Positions 26,234-34,420 of a stretch of 64,000 bases of DNA are shown here, in pieces (position 1 is the stretch's first letter; each line of letters opens with the position of its first letter). The notes under the pieces were generated by a model. That model did no database searches. It had not been told where the DNA came from and was given only the letters and a program-made list of their open reading frames with translations. Origin of the DNA: Klebsiella sp. WP3-W18-ESBL-02. Its GTDB lineage: Bacteria; Pseudomonadota; Gammaproteobacteria; Enterobacterales; Enterobacteriaceae. The position numbers and the translations under genes are program-made. The DNA lies in NCBI RefSeq assembly GCF_014168815.1, contig NZ_AP021972.1, forward strand, positions 310,001 through 374,000, read 5' to 3'.

Positions 26234-27121
26234 TTACAGCAGGCGATAGTTTGCGTCCGGTTTCATTTTCGGCGGGATGAGTCCGTCATGCAGCATCTCC
26301 CGCAGATCTATCTCGATGGCATTACAAATGGCGCTGAGCGGCAGATCGTTATCTTCGGTACCGAAAGGGTCCTCCAGCTCGGTGGCAATTGCGTCGAGCG
26401 CCAGCAGCGCGTAGGTAGTGAAGATGGAGAATAGCAGCGTCAAAAAACCGAAGTCATGAATCAGCAGCAGCGGATAGATCGCGCAGAAGATGCCTATCGT
26501 ACGATGCAGAAGCAGCGAATACGCGTAGGGGATTGGCGTGTTGCTAATGCGCTCGCAGCCGCCCTGAATGGTCCCCATCTGATTGAGATAGTGGTTAAAG
26601 TTGCGGTACACCAGTTCGTTTGGCCGGTGCTGATAAAGCCATAGCCCGATATTTTGCAGTAGCGCGTTGCAGGGGGTGGTGAGCTGCTGATAGCCCAGCA
26701 TGCGGGAAACCGGCACCGGGCCGTGGCGCAGCCTGGACTTTAGCGTGATGCAGTAAGTCACGACCAAATCCAGCAGTTCTTTCTTATCCTTCGTACTTGC
26801 CGTCGTGGTATTGATTGCTTCCCGCATCAGCGAGCGGCTGACGATCAGCAGGTCGCCCCACAGTTTACGGGCTTCCCAGTAACGCAGCCACGCGGTGTTG
26901 TTGCGAAATCCAAGAAACACTGAGATGGATATTGAGATGCCGATAAAATAGAACGAGCTTTCTTTGGCAATAATGCCGTGCAGATGCAGCAGCGGCAGTA
27001 AGTACAGATAGGCAATATTGAGTACGATAAAGAAACAAAGCTGCGGAGCGATTTTTCTCATGATGGAACCGCGCCATGAGAACAGTTTGCGCAACCAGCT
27101 TTGCTCCGGCCTGACGATCAT
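26234..27121 (-). CDS. Bestrophin-family ion channel (YneE/KpBest type)
   Basis: A 295-residue bestrophin homologue (former UPF0187), close in length to E. coli YneE (304) and to the Klebsiella homopentameric channel KpBest whose structure is known. It has an N-terminal IVRPEQSWLRKLFSWRGS, a first hydrophobic hairpin at about residues 24-62, the conserved FRNNTAWLRYWEARKLWGDL near 72-91, and a second hydrophobic pair near 210-245, with a cytoplasmic C-terminus. Bacterial members conduct cations; the physiological role is unknown. It starts five bases after the stop of the 139-residue unknown gene, so the two are almost certainly one operon. Confidence 0.88.
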   Translation of the reverse strand: MIVRPEQSWLRKLFSWRGSIMRKIAPQLCFFIVLNIAYLYLLPLLHLHGIIAKESSFYFIGISISISVFLGFRNNTAWLRYWEARKLWGDLLIVSRSLMREAINTTTASTKDKKELLDLVVTYCITLKSRLRHGPVPVSRMLGYQQLTTPCNALLQNIGLWLYQHRPNELVYRNFNHYLNQMGTIQGGCERISNTPIPYAYSLLLHRTIGIFCAIYPLLLIHDFGFLTLLFSIFTTYALLALDAIATELEDPFGTEDNDLPLSAICNAIEIDLREMLHDGLIPPKMKPDANYRLL

Positions 27122-27125
27122 GGTT

Positions 27126-27545
27126 TTATGCCTTCTCGGGTGATAGCGCTAAAATGGTGTCGTACACTACCTGAAGGCGTTCCAGATAGTGCTCGAAGAC
27201 CTTCACTTTATCCTGTACCGGGATATGCCGATCGAGATGACCGTGGACGTCAATGCAGGCCGGCTGCAAATCGATGCGTCCCAGCTCCTCGGATTCCACT
27301 TCGAACCGAATCTGAATTTCACCAAAAACGCGTGAACGAATGATATTGATGTTCACGCCGTTAAAGACATTTACGCACAGGCGGCCTTTTTCGCTGGGCT
27401 GAATATGATGATGGTATACCCGGCCGGTTGCGGTGATTTGAGTGATAAGCTCCATGGAATAGGTATTCCAGTATTTATCCATTTTAATTTGCTGGTTGAA
27501 AATCAGTAGCGATTTTTCTTCCAAAGAGAGAGAGGTTGTTGTCAT
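27126..27545 (-). CDS. Conserved hypothetical protein, upstream partner of the bestrophin gene
   Basis: A 139-residue protein that I do not recognise. It is rich in beta-strand-forming segments (SMELITQITATGRVYHHHIQ, RVFGEIQIRFEVES) followed by a helical C-terminus (KVKVFEHYLERLQVVYDTIL). There is no signal peptide or membrane helix, so it is probably cytoplasmic. It is the first gene of a tight two-gene unit with the bestrophin channel (4-base gap), suggesting a regulatory or cytoplasmic partner of the channel; that is inference from position only. The ribosome-binding site before its ATG is poor. A 55-base gap separates it from the LysR gene upstream on the same strand. Confidence 0.7.
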   Translation of the reverse strand: MTTTSLSLEEKSLLIFNQQIKMDKYWNTYSMELITQITATGRVYHHHIQPSEKGRLCVNVFNGVNINIIRSRVFGEIQIRFEVESEELGRIDLQPACIDVHGHLDRHIPVQDKVKVFEHYLERLQVVYDTILALSPEKA

Positions 27546-27600
27546 TTTTGTTACTTATTCAATTTGATGGGTGGAATATGTGATGCAGTGGCATCGATTT

Positions 27601-28488
27601 TTATATGACGTTATGAATAACGTCATATTGGGTGATAAAGTTAATATAGTCGCGTAGTACTGCGGGATTATGCGTTTTGCTCTGATAAATCATCCACAGA
27701 TCTATTTTTTGCACAGCCCATTGTGGCAATAACGTGACCAGTTGGCCACTTTGCAAATAAGGCTTAATAATATACTCCGGGAGGATAGCGATGCCGGTTC
27801 CCTGAAGCGCCTGCTGCAGAATGTAGGTCAGGTTGTCGCTGGTATGCCGTAGCGGCATGATGAGCTCATAGGATTCATCGTTCCGGAACAGCGAGATGCT
27901 TTTCCAGGTACGATGGGTAATGAGATCGCCGCGTTGAAGCGCTTCCGGACGCGAGATATCGCGCTGCGCCAGATACGCTGGCGTACAGACAATGAAGCGG
28001 CTAAAGGTCCCAAGGTGGCGCCCAATACAGGTATCATCCGATGGCTTACCGATTCGGTAGGCAACGTCAAATTCACCCCCAACCGAGCCGTAAAAGGAGT
28101 CGGCGGTAATCAGCTGAAGCTCAATATCCGAGTGCGTCTGCAAAAACTGATGGTGTACTGCGGGTAAAATGCTGGCCATAAATCCAGGTGGCGCAATGAT
28201 TTTCAGCTTCCCGCCCGTTCGCTTTTGCAGCGCCTGTACCGTTTTATCACCGCGGATGCTGGCATCTACAACCTCATGGCAGTAGGCCAGATAGCGCTCG
28301 CCGTCCGCGGTGAGTGAAATCTTACGAGTGGTGCGATTGAGCAGACGCAGATTGAGATACTCCTCAAGGGCGCTGATTCTCTGGCTGATACGTGATTTGG
28401 TCATGCCCAGTTCAGCGGCGGTCTTGGTAAATGAACCGTTTTTTACCTGCAGCGCAAAAAGCGCCATATCCTGAACGTGCTTGAGCAT
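27601..28488 (-). CDS. LysR-family transcriptional regulator
   Basis: A 295-residue LysR regulator of the CrgA-like subgroup. The helix-turn-helix is in residues 18-40 (FTKTAAELGMTKSRISQRIS), followed by RLLNRTTRKISLTADG and a periplasmic-binding-protein-like effector domain. No metabolic gene is divergent from it. It lies directly upstream of, and in the same direction as, the 139-residue/bestrophin pair, which could therefore be co-transcribed or regulated by it. A dyad at 28520-28546, 32 bases upstream of its start, is a candidate autoregulatory operator. The ligand is unknown. Confidence 0.87.
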   Translation of the reverse strand: MLKHVQDMALFALQVKNGSFTKTAAELGMTKSRISQRISALEEYLNLRLLNRTTRKISLTADGERYLAYCHEVVDASIRGDKTVQALQKRTGGKLKIIAPPGFMASILPAVHHQFLQTHSDIELQLITADSFYGSVGGEFDVAYRIGKPSDDTCIGRHLGTFSRFIVCTPAYLAQRDISRPEALQRGDLITHRTWKSISLFRNDESYELIMPLRHTSDNLTYILQQALQGTGIAILPEYIIKPYLQSGQLVTLLPQWAVQKIDLWMIYQSKTHNPAVLRDYINFITQYDVIHNVI

Positions 28489-28519
28489 AACCTGACCTTA
28501 ATGTATGACAGCGCGAAAT

Positions 28520-28546
28520 TATACGTAGGGGTAATATCCCTGTATA
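28520..28546. promoter_or_regulatory. Dyad upstream of the LysR gene
   Basis: TATAC at 28520-28524 and AGGG at 28527-28530 are mirrored by CCCT at 28538-28541 and GTATA at 28542-28546. An interrupted palindrome of this size 30-60 bases upstream of a LysR gene is typical of an autoregulatory binding site. Confidence 0.4.
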
Positions 28547-28853
28547 TACCGTATTGTTTAATTCAGAAAGTTGAATTGTTTAATTTTCTGCGCTCACAAA
28601 ATAACATACTTCGGATATGGATAGGGTGGGTATGTAGCATAAAAAATAAAGTAGTAGATGAGTGCTCATTATGGGTTATAAATATAATCATTGGTGGTTA
28701 TATTTTTTTAAATTTATGATTAATCGCAGCGGTAGGAATAAGAAAATAGTATAAAAATAAAGTGGTTAATTGTCCTGCGGGTAAAAAACTGCATTATTCT
28801 CAGGGTTAGGTGGGGACAGCGGTGATAAACGGCGGCGAGGATACCGAGGGCGG

Positions 28854-28881
28854 AAAACCTGCACGCCTGATGACGTGCAGG
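28854..28881 (-). terminator. Terminator of the YncE-like gene
   Basis: On the minus strand an 8-bp stem (CCTGCACG with CGTGCAGG, loop of 8) is followed by TTTT. It lies 6 bases after the stop of the YncE-like gene. Confidence 0.8.
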
Positions 28882-28887
28882 TTAGGG

Positions 28888-29973
28888 TTAATCCAGAGCG
28901 ATCCGCACGATGCTATCCGGCCCTTTCGTTGAGTGATCTTTGTTGAAATCCTGCTTAAGCGTCACGTACAGCGCGCTGCCGTCGTTTGAAAGCAGCAGGC
29001 TATTCGGGCGCGTAGCGAAATCCCAGCTCTGCTTCACGCTATAGTCGGTAGCATCCAGACGCAGCACCTTTTTCGCCTCGCGCTGGCTGATGAAAATCGC
29101 GTTGCGTTTCGCATCGAACTTAATACCGAGCGCATCGCCGGCAATACGCTTAATGACTTTGCCTGTGCGCTCATCAAAGACCAGCGTCGTTTTACCCTGC
29201 GAATCGTCGGTCACGAACAAACGGCCGGTTTTGGGGTCTTCCGCCATATTCAGCAGCAGGTACTCTTTGCCATCGCCCGGCGTCCAGCGCTGTTCAATCT
29301 TGTTGTTTTGCGGGTTAATAACCAGCACTTCGCCGCTGCCGTTGGTTGCATAAATGCGCTGGGTGACCGGTGAGAAAATAATACCGGTAACCCATTTACC
29401 TGCATTATCAATAGTGGCTTTCAGGGTCATGGTTTTGGCATCGACGACCGAAATAGAACCCGGATCGGCCACGCGGCCAATGAACAACATACCCTTATGG
29501 AACAGAACTTCACGCGCCCCGGCCGGATGACCCTCTTTCCCTTTGCCGCCGAGGATCAGACGCTGGAGCACTTTACCGCTTTTAGCGTCCACTTTTGACA
29601 CACCGCCGTCCAGTGAATTGGTTACGTAGAACGTTTTGCCGTCATCATCGACCGCCATGCCGAAATTCTTGAGGTCGGTGTGAGTTATGCCGGTGGTTGC
29701 GAGGGTGGTCGGGTCCAGACGATAAATCACGCCGCCGTTGGTCCCTTTAAAGCTCTGGGCGCTGGCTACGTAAAGCGCGTGGTCTGCCGGGAATAGCGCC
29801 ATTTCATACAGGCCATCGCCCAGTTCACGCTGTGTGACAGAAGACGTCGTTTTTAGCGTGCCAGCAGTGTTGCCAGGCTGCGTATTTTCGGCGGCTACGG
29901 GCAGGGCGGGCACGGTAAAAGCGGTGATGAGCGCGGCGCAGAGCACCGTTTTACGCAGACTGAACGATACCAT
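28888..29973 (-). CDS. YncE-like periplasmic beta-propeller protein
   Basis: A 361-residue secreted protein similar to E. coli YncE (353), a seven-bladed propeller. Blade repeats recur as VVDAKTMTLKATIDNAGKWV-like segments and it ends PDSIVRIALD as YncE ends PDDVIRIAL. Residues 1-28 are a signal peptide (ending VAA). E. coli YncE is periplasmic, iron-regulated and binds DNA in vitro; its role is unclear. The ATG at 29973 is chosen for its GGAG six bases upstream and the immediate signal peptide; upstream in-frame starts to 30051 run through the Fur-box region. A Fur-box-like sequence lies at 30037-30055. It may be a paralogue rather than the yncE orthologue. Confidence 0.85.
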   Translation of the reverse strand: MVSFSLRKTVLCAALITAFTVPALPVAAENTQPGNTAGTLKTTSSVTQRELGDGLYEMALFPADHALYVASAQSFKGTNGGVIYRLDPTTLATTGITHTDLKNFGMAVDDDGKTFYVTNSLDGGVSKVDAKSGKVLQRLILGGKGKEGHPAGAREVLFHKGMLFIGRVADPGSISVVDAKTMTLKATIDNAGKWVTGIIFSPVTQRIYATNGSGEVLVINPQNNKIEQRWTPGDGKEYLLLNMAEDPKTGRLFVTDDSQGKTTLVFDERTGKVIKRIAGDALGIKFDAKRNAIFISQREAKKVLRLDATDYSVKQSWDFATRPNSLLLSNDGSALYVTLKQDFNKDHSTKGPDSIVRIALD

Positions 29974-30036
29974 TCTCAACTCCATCATAAGATAAGCGTT
30001 TCCCGAAACTGAGGTCGGGATAGTTTTAATAAGAAT

Positions 30037-30055
30037 GAGAATAGTAATCATTTAT
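30037..30055 (-). promoter_or_regulatory. Putative Fur box upstream of the YncE-like gene
   Basis: Read on the plus strand, GAGAATAGTAATCATTTAT matches 13 of 19 positions of the Fur consensus GATAATGATAATCATTATC, including the central AATCATT. It lies 64 bases upstream of the chosen start. E. coli YncE is described as iron-regulated, which supports the call; the match was judged by eye. Confidence 0.6.
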
Positions 30056-30106
30056 ATGAAATGAGCAAACTTTTGCTGCGTTTGCCGAGGTGTTTTTTTG
30101 CTGACG

Positions 30107-31051
30107 CTAGGGCTGCTGGGTTTGCGCCACCTGACGGCGAAGCTCAGCCAACACCTCATCCAGGATGTACTGTACTCGCCAGGGCTGGTACTCACGCTTG
30201 CGGTAGATGACCACCAGGTCCAGCCACCATTCATACTGTTGGGCAAAGCAGGGTGCGAGACGACCGGATTCGATATCGGCCTGTACGCTACTCTTTGGCG
30301 CAAAGACGATCCCCAGATCGTTACGCGCCAATTCAAGCGCTGACTGGGTATTGTCGCAAATGTAGTTACCCTCAACGCGAAAATCACGGTATGCCTCGCT
30401 GCCGGCTAGCCCAAAGCGCCAGATATTGGCCTCGTCGATCATCATGGAATCCATCAGAATACAGGAGTGCTGTGCCAACTCGTCCGGCGAACTCATTGGA
30501 TGTTGTGCCAGATAGCGAGGGCTGGCATACGCGCTGAGGACATATTTGGTGATATAGTTGGCGACCAGCGATTCATTTTTAGGCTGTACGCAGGAAATCA
30601 AAATATCACAATCATCAGGAAAATCAGAGCCCTCATATAAAGACTTTCGTTCCAGGTTAAATGTTTTTAAATATAAATTAATATTGCCGATATCTTTTAT
30701 TTTATTGACAACGTTACGAGCCAGGTAAGCGTTAATCATCGTCGGTGCATAAACCGTGACCCGACCTTTTTTTTCATGCTTATAGTCAGCGATGAAATTA
30801 TTTAGCTGGGTTTCTTTTTCCAGCAGTTCGTTGACATAGGGGATCAGCGCCTCGCCAAAACGGGTTAGCGACAGTTTACGGGAACTGCGTTCAAAAATCT
30901 TCAGGCCAATTTTAGATTCTACATCAGCGAGATACTTGCTTACGTTGCCCTGGGCCATGCCCAGCGCAGTGGCGGCGTGGCTGACGTTCTCGCTGGCAGC
31001 AATCACCGATATTATTTTTAATTCTTGCGGCTTAATCTGGAGTTTCTTCAT
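30107..31051 (-). CDS. LysR-family transcriptional regulator (divergent from mipA-like gene)
   Basis: A 314-residue LysR regulator with helix-turn-helix at about residues 22-44 (VSHAATALGMAQGNVSKYLA) and the following ERSSRKLSLTRFGEALIPYV. Its N-terminal half is encoded by markedly AT-rich DNA (for example 30590-30720), unlike most neighbours, which suggests acquisition or relaxed codon use. It is divergent from the MipA/OmpV-like gene across 118 bases that hold a palindrome at 31091-31111, so the outer-membrane gene is its probable target. Its 3' end is 55 bases from the putative Fur box of the YncE-like gene. Confidence 0.87.
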   Translation of the reverse strand: MKKLQIKPQELKIISVIAASENVSHAATALGMAQGNVSKYLADVESKIGLKIFERSSRKLSLTRFGEALIPYVNELLEKETQLNNFIADYKHEKKGRVTVYAPTMINAYLARNVVNKIKDIGNINLYLKTFNLERKSLYEGSDFPDDCDILISCVQPKNESLVANYITKYVLSAYASPRYLAQHPMSSPDELAQHSCILMDSMMIDEANIWRFGLAGSEAYRDFRVEGNYICDNTQSALELARNDLGIVFAPKSSVQADIESGRLAPCFAQQYEWWLDLVVIYRKREYQPWRVQYILDEVLAELRRQVAQTQQP

Positions 31052-31090
31052 TGCCTGGCTCTATATATAAATTGATATAGTTCTATATAA

Positions 31091-31111
31091 ATATTGCGAT
31101 TGCAGCAATAT
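31091..31111. promoter_or_regulatory. LysR-type palindrome between LysR gene and mipA-like gene
   Basis: ATATTGC (31091-31097) and GCAATAT (31105-31111) form a perfect dyad with a 7-base spacer in the 118-base divergent promoter region. It contains the T-N11-A pattern of LysR binding sites. Confidence 0.55.
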
Positions 31112-31169
31112 AAATACAAATATTATCATATTTTCTATCAGGATATGATAGTAGGTTGGAAGAACGGGA

Positions 31170-31910
31170 ATGTCAATTAAGCACAGCGCGCTGCTACTTT
31201 TGTTAGCGCCATTTATGTCCAATGTTGTGGCATCAGAATTATCCGTTGGTGCCGGAGTTATTTATAATGAATCACCCTGGCGTGGATATAATGAAAATAC
31301 CCATGCGGTGCCTATCGTAAATTATGAAGGTGATTCTTTTTATATTCGGCAGACCACATTAGGCTACGCGCTCTTTAAAACCCCACGTGATGAAGTCAGC
31401 CTGACCGCTTCCTGGATGCCGCTTACCTTTGACCCGTCGGATAACGACGATAGCGCCATGAAGCAGCTGGATAAGCGTCACAGTACCGCCATGGCGGGCA
31501 TGGCATGGTATCACCATGAAAAGTGGGGCAGCCTGAAGCTGTCGGCGGCGGCGGATGTTCTGGACAACAGCGATGGCTGGGTTGGCGAGCTGTCCTGGTT
31601 CCGCGTATTGCCGGTGGGCAAGCTGTCGGTGATTCCCGCGGCGGGTGTCTATTATTACGATGACCGCTTTAACCGCTACTACTATGGCGTGTCGGGCGCA
31701 GAGTCCCGGCGTAGCGGCTTAGCGACGTGGTCGCCAGCGGAGAGCTGGATGCCGTACGTAGGCCTGACGGTGAAATATCCGCTGACCCGTAGCCTGATTC
31801 TGATGGCGAATGCGACCTATAGCGTGCTGCCCAATGAAATTAAAAACAGCCCGATGGTCGACCGCGATGACAGCTTTACTCTGTTGACCGGCATCAACTG
31901 GCGGTTCTGA
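31170..31910 (+). CDS. MipA/OmpV-family outer-membrane protein
   Basis: A 246-residue protein with a signal peptide (residues 1-22, ending VVAS) and alternating amphipathic strands that end in aromatic NWRF, the normal C-terminus of an outer-membrane barrel. The start of the mature protein (LSVGAGVIYNESPWRGYNEN) and the YDDRFNRYYYGVSGAESRRS block (about residues 162-181) are characteristic of the MipA/OmpV family (MipA scaffolds MltA and PBP1B in E. coli). The precise role here is unknown. It is divergent from a LysR gene that probably controls it. A REP element and a strong terminator follow. Confidence 0.88.
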   Translation: MSIKHSALLLLLAPFMSNVVASELSVGAGVIYNESPWRGYNENTHAVPIVNYEGDSFYIRQTTLGYALFKTPRDEVSLTASWMPLTFDPSDNDDSAMKQLDKRHSTAMAGMAWYHHEKWGSLKLSAAADVLDNSDGWVGELSWFRVLPVGKLSVIPAAGVYYYDDRFNRYYYGVSGAESRRSGLATWSPAESWMPYVGLTVKYPLTRSLILMANATYSVLPNEIKNSPMVDRDDSFTLLTGINWRF

Positions 31911-31912
31911 TT

Positions 31913-31947
31913 GCCGGATGGCGGCGTAAACGCCTTATTCGGCCTAC
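31913..31947. repeat. REP element
   Basis: Single REP palindrome of the consensus form (GCCGGATGGCGGCGTAAACG then CCTTATTCGGCCTAC), two bases after the mipA-like stop. Confidence 0.9.
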
Positions 31948-31967
31948 CGCTCACCGGATCACCGGCA

Positions 31968-31999
31968 TAAAAAAGCCAGACCGAAGTCTGGCTCTTTTT
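31968..31999. terminator. Bidirectional terminator between mipA-like gene and gor
   Basis: AGCCAGAC (31974-31981), loop CGAA, GTCTGGCT (31986-31993), with an A run before and CTTTTT after. It serves both converging transcripts. Confidence 0.9.
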
Positions 32000-32016
32000 C
32001 ATCTAGGCGGCCCGCG

Positions 32017-33369
32017 TTAACGCATGGTCACGAACTCTTCCGCAGCCGTTGGGTGAATAGCAACGGTGTTGTCGAAGTCTTTCTTGGTTGCGCCCATCTT
32101 CAGTGCAACCGCGAAGCCTTGCAGCATTTCATCCATCCCGAAACCAATGCCGTGAATACCGACAATTTTCTCTTCCGGGCCCACGCAGACCAGCTTCATA
32201 CGGCAAGGCTGGCGATGCGACGTTACAGCGGTATACATGGCGGTGAAGGAGGATTTGTACACCTTCACGGCGTCGTCGCCGTACTGTTCACGCGCCTGCG
32301 GCTCGGTCAGACCGACGGTGCCGATAGGCGGATGGCTGAAGACCACGGTCGGAATGTTGCTGTAGTCGAGATGCTCGTCCGGCTTGTTGTTGAACAAGCG
32401 CTCTGACAGACGACGGCCTGCGGCGACCGCCACCGGCGTTAGCTCAACCGCGCCGGTGTTATCGCCCACAGCATAAATGCCAGGTACGTTGGTATTCTGG
32501 AACTTATCAACGACGATGTAGCCTTTATCGTTGGTTTTTACGCCGGTTGCTGCCAGATTGAAATCGTCGGTCGCCGGTTCGCGGCCAATCGCCCAGATCA
32601 GGCAATCAACGGTCTGGCTACGGCCATCTTCCAGTTCCAGCGTCAGGCTGCCGTCGGCATTTTTGACCACGGCCTTTGGAACGGCGTGGGTGTGCAGCTG
32701 CGGGCCTTCGGCGTTCATCACTTCCACCAGCGTATCGACAATCAACGGGTCGAAGCTGCGCAGCGGCGCGTGTTTACGCACGAACAGGTGGGTTTCTGCG
32801 CCCAGGCCATTAATCACGCCAGCCAGTTCAACGGCGATGTAGCCGGCACCGACTACCGCGACGCGTTTCGGCAGCGCTGGCAGTTCGAAGAACCCGTTGG
32901 AGTCGATACCGTACTCAACGCCGGGAATATCCGGGTGGCTCGGACGGCCGCCGGTTGCGATCAGGATATGATCGGCGGTGATCGTTTCGCCGTTCACTTC
33001 AATGGTTTTCGCATCGACGAAGCGCGCAAAGCCTTTAATGACATCGACCTTATTTTTGCCCAGCACGTTGTCATAGGAGGTATGGATACGGTCAATGTAC
33101 GCGGTGCGGCTGGCAATCAGCTTATCCCAGCCGAAATGATTAATGGTGGTATCGAAACCGTAGTCCGGGCCATACAGATGAATCGCTTCGCGAATCTGCG
33201 CGGCATGCCACATCACTTTTTTCGGTACGCAGCCGACGTTCACGCAGGTACCGCCCAGATCTTTGGCTTCAATCAGCGCGCACTTCTGGCCGTACATGGC
33301 CGCACGGTTAATCGAGGCGATACCGCCGCTGCCGCCGCCGATGGCGATGTAATCGTAATGTTTGGTCAT
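32017..33369 (-). CDS. gor: Glutathione-disulfide reductase
   Basis: A 450-residue flavoenzyme, the same length as E. coli Gor. It reduces glutathione disulfide with NADPH in the cytoplasm. FAD-binding GGGSGGIAS is near residue 12, the redox-active disulfide in GGTCVNVGCVPKK near 39-51, NADPH-binding GAGYIAVELAG near 174, and the C-terminal active-site histidine in AIHPTAAEEFVTMR at the end. The rlmJ gene lies upstream on the same strand, about 105 bases away; an imperfect hairpin (33397-33406 with 33112-relative arm 33412-33420) sits in that gap. Confidence 0.97.
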   Translation of the reverse strand: MTKHYDYIAIGGGSGGIASINRAAMYGQKCALIEAKDLGGTCVNVGCVPKKVMWHAAQIREAIHLYGPDYGFDTTINHFGWDKLIASRTAYIDRIHTSYDNVLGKNKVDVIKGFARFVDAKTIEVNGETITADHILIATGGRPSHPDIPGVEYGIDSNGFFELPALPKRVAVVGAGYIAVELAGVINGLGAETHLFVRKHAPLRSFDPLIVDTLVEVMNAEGPQLHTHAVPKAVVKNADGSLTLELEDGRSQTVDCLIWAIGREPATDDFNLAATGVKTNDKGYIVVDKFQNTNVPGIYAVGDNTGAVELTPVAVAAGRRLSERLFNNKPDEHLDYSNIPTVVFSHPPIGTVGLTEPQAREQYGDDAVKVYKSSFTAMYTAVTSHRQPCRMKLVCVGPEEKIVGIHGIGFGMDEMLQGFAVALKMGATKKDFDNTVAIHPTAAEEFVTMR

Positions 33370-33474
33370 GGCCGCTCCTCAAACGTTCAATGTCGAGCGG
33401 GTGAGCGTCATGCTCCCCGCCAAAATACTCGCGATTGTATACCTGAAACTGATAGGTTCCACCGATGCCTGTGA

Positions 33475-34317
33475 TTACTCCGGCACAATCCAGTTCACCA
33501 ACGTGTGGCCGATGCCCGCAGGCACCAGCTTAGCGTGCAGCCACGGCAGCACGTTGTTCATCTGCGCTTCCAGCTTCCACGGCGGGTTGATGACGATCAT
33601 GCCGGAAGCGGTCATACCACGCTGGTCGCTGTCAGGGCGCACCGCCAGCTCAATTTGCAGGATCTTGCGAATGCCGGTTTCTTCCAGATCGTGGATCATG
33701 CGCTTAATCTGCTGGCGCAGCACCACCGGATACCACAGCGCGTAGGTGCCGGTCGCAAAGCGCTTGTGCCCTTCAACGATGCCGCTCACGACCGCCTGAT
33801 AGTCGTTTTTGATTTCGTACGGCGGGTCGATAAGAACCAGACCACGACGGGAAACCGGCGGCAGCTTCGCTTTCAGTTGCTGATAGCCGTCCGCCCGCTC
33901 AACGCGCGCGCGGCTGTCTTTCTGGAATTCTGAGCGCAGCAGCGGGAAGTCGCTTGGGTGCAGCTCGGTCATTTGCAGGCTGTCCTGCTCGCGCAGCAGC
34001 TGGCGGGCAATCAGCGGTGAACCCGGGTAGTAGCGCAGCTGGCCGCTGCGGTTGAAATGCTCAACCACGGAAATATAGGGCTCCAGCTCGGTTGGCAGGT
34101 CATCCTGCTGCCAGATGCGGGCGATCCCTTCCAGATATTCACCGGTCTTTTCGGCGTGCTCGCCGCTCAGCTGATAGCGGCCGGCACCGGCGTGAGTATC
34201 CAGATAGAGAAACGGTTTTTCTTTCTCTTTCAGCGACTCGATGATCAGACTCTGAACGGTGTGTTTTAGGACGTCGGCGTGGTTGCCTGCGTGAAAGCTA
34301 TGGCGATAACTGAGCAT
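33475..34317 (-). CDS. rlmJ: 23S rRNA (adenine2030-N6)-methyltransferase RlmJ
   Basis: A 280-residue SAM-dependent methyltransferase, the same length as E. coli RlmJ (YhiR). It methylates A2030 of 23S rRNA. The N-terminus MLSYRHSFHAGNHADVLKH is characteristic, and the N6-adenine catalytic motif DPPYE appears in LVLIDPPYEIK near residue 164. The start at 34317 is chosen because it gives that N-terminus; the frame is open up to 34395 without a ribosome-binding site. It is divergent from prlC. Confidence 0.95.
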   Translation of the reverse strand: MLSYRHSFHAGNHADVLKHTVQSLIIESLKEKEKPFLYLDTHAGAGRYQLSGEHAEKTGEYLEGIARIWQQDDLPTELEPYISVVEHFNRSGQLRYYPGSPLIARQLLREQDSLQMTELHPSDFPLLRSEFQKDSRARVERADGYQQLKAKLPPVSRRGLVLIDPPYEIKNDYQAVVSGIVEGHKRFATGTYALWYPVVLRQQIKRMIHDLEETGIRKILQIELAVRPDSDQRGMTASGMIVINPPWKLEAQMNNVLPWLHAKLVPAGIGHTLVNWIVPE

Positions 34318-34420
34318 GGATACGGATATTCCGGGAAGTAAACAAGATAGCCGATAGTTTACCGCAGATCCGCCAGGATTGCCGCCCTCGTCCATCGAGA
34401 GCGGAACATCCTGCCCTGAC

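Larger units (their letters stand above)
28489..28887. other. AT-rich intergenic region between two LysR/YncE-like units
   Basis: About 400 bases with no supported gene. An 80-codon open frame on the plus strand (28477-28719) lacks a ribosome-binding site and resembles no protein I know. It contains the dyad at 28520-28546 and the terminator of the YncE-like gene at 28854-28881. Between them the sequence is strongly AT-rich, unlike neighbouring genes, as seen in H-NS-bound or acquired DNA. Confidence 0.5.

Noticed and set aside
28477..28719. 80-residue open frame in the AT-rich gap, plus strand
   Set aside because: No ribosome-binding site and unusual composition; overlaps the LysR start and a dyad. 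A small membrane peptide cannot be excluded but there is no evidence for it.
30052..30387. 111-residue frame on the minus strand inside the LysR gene and its 3' flank
   Set aside because: It overlaps the C-terminal part of the LysR gene in another frame and has no start signal. I considered a frameshifted extension of LysR, but the LysR C-terminus is complete at 30107.
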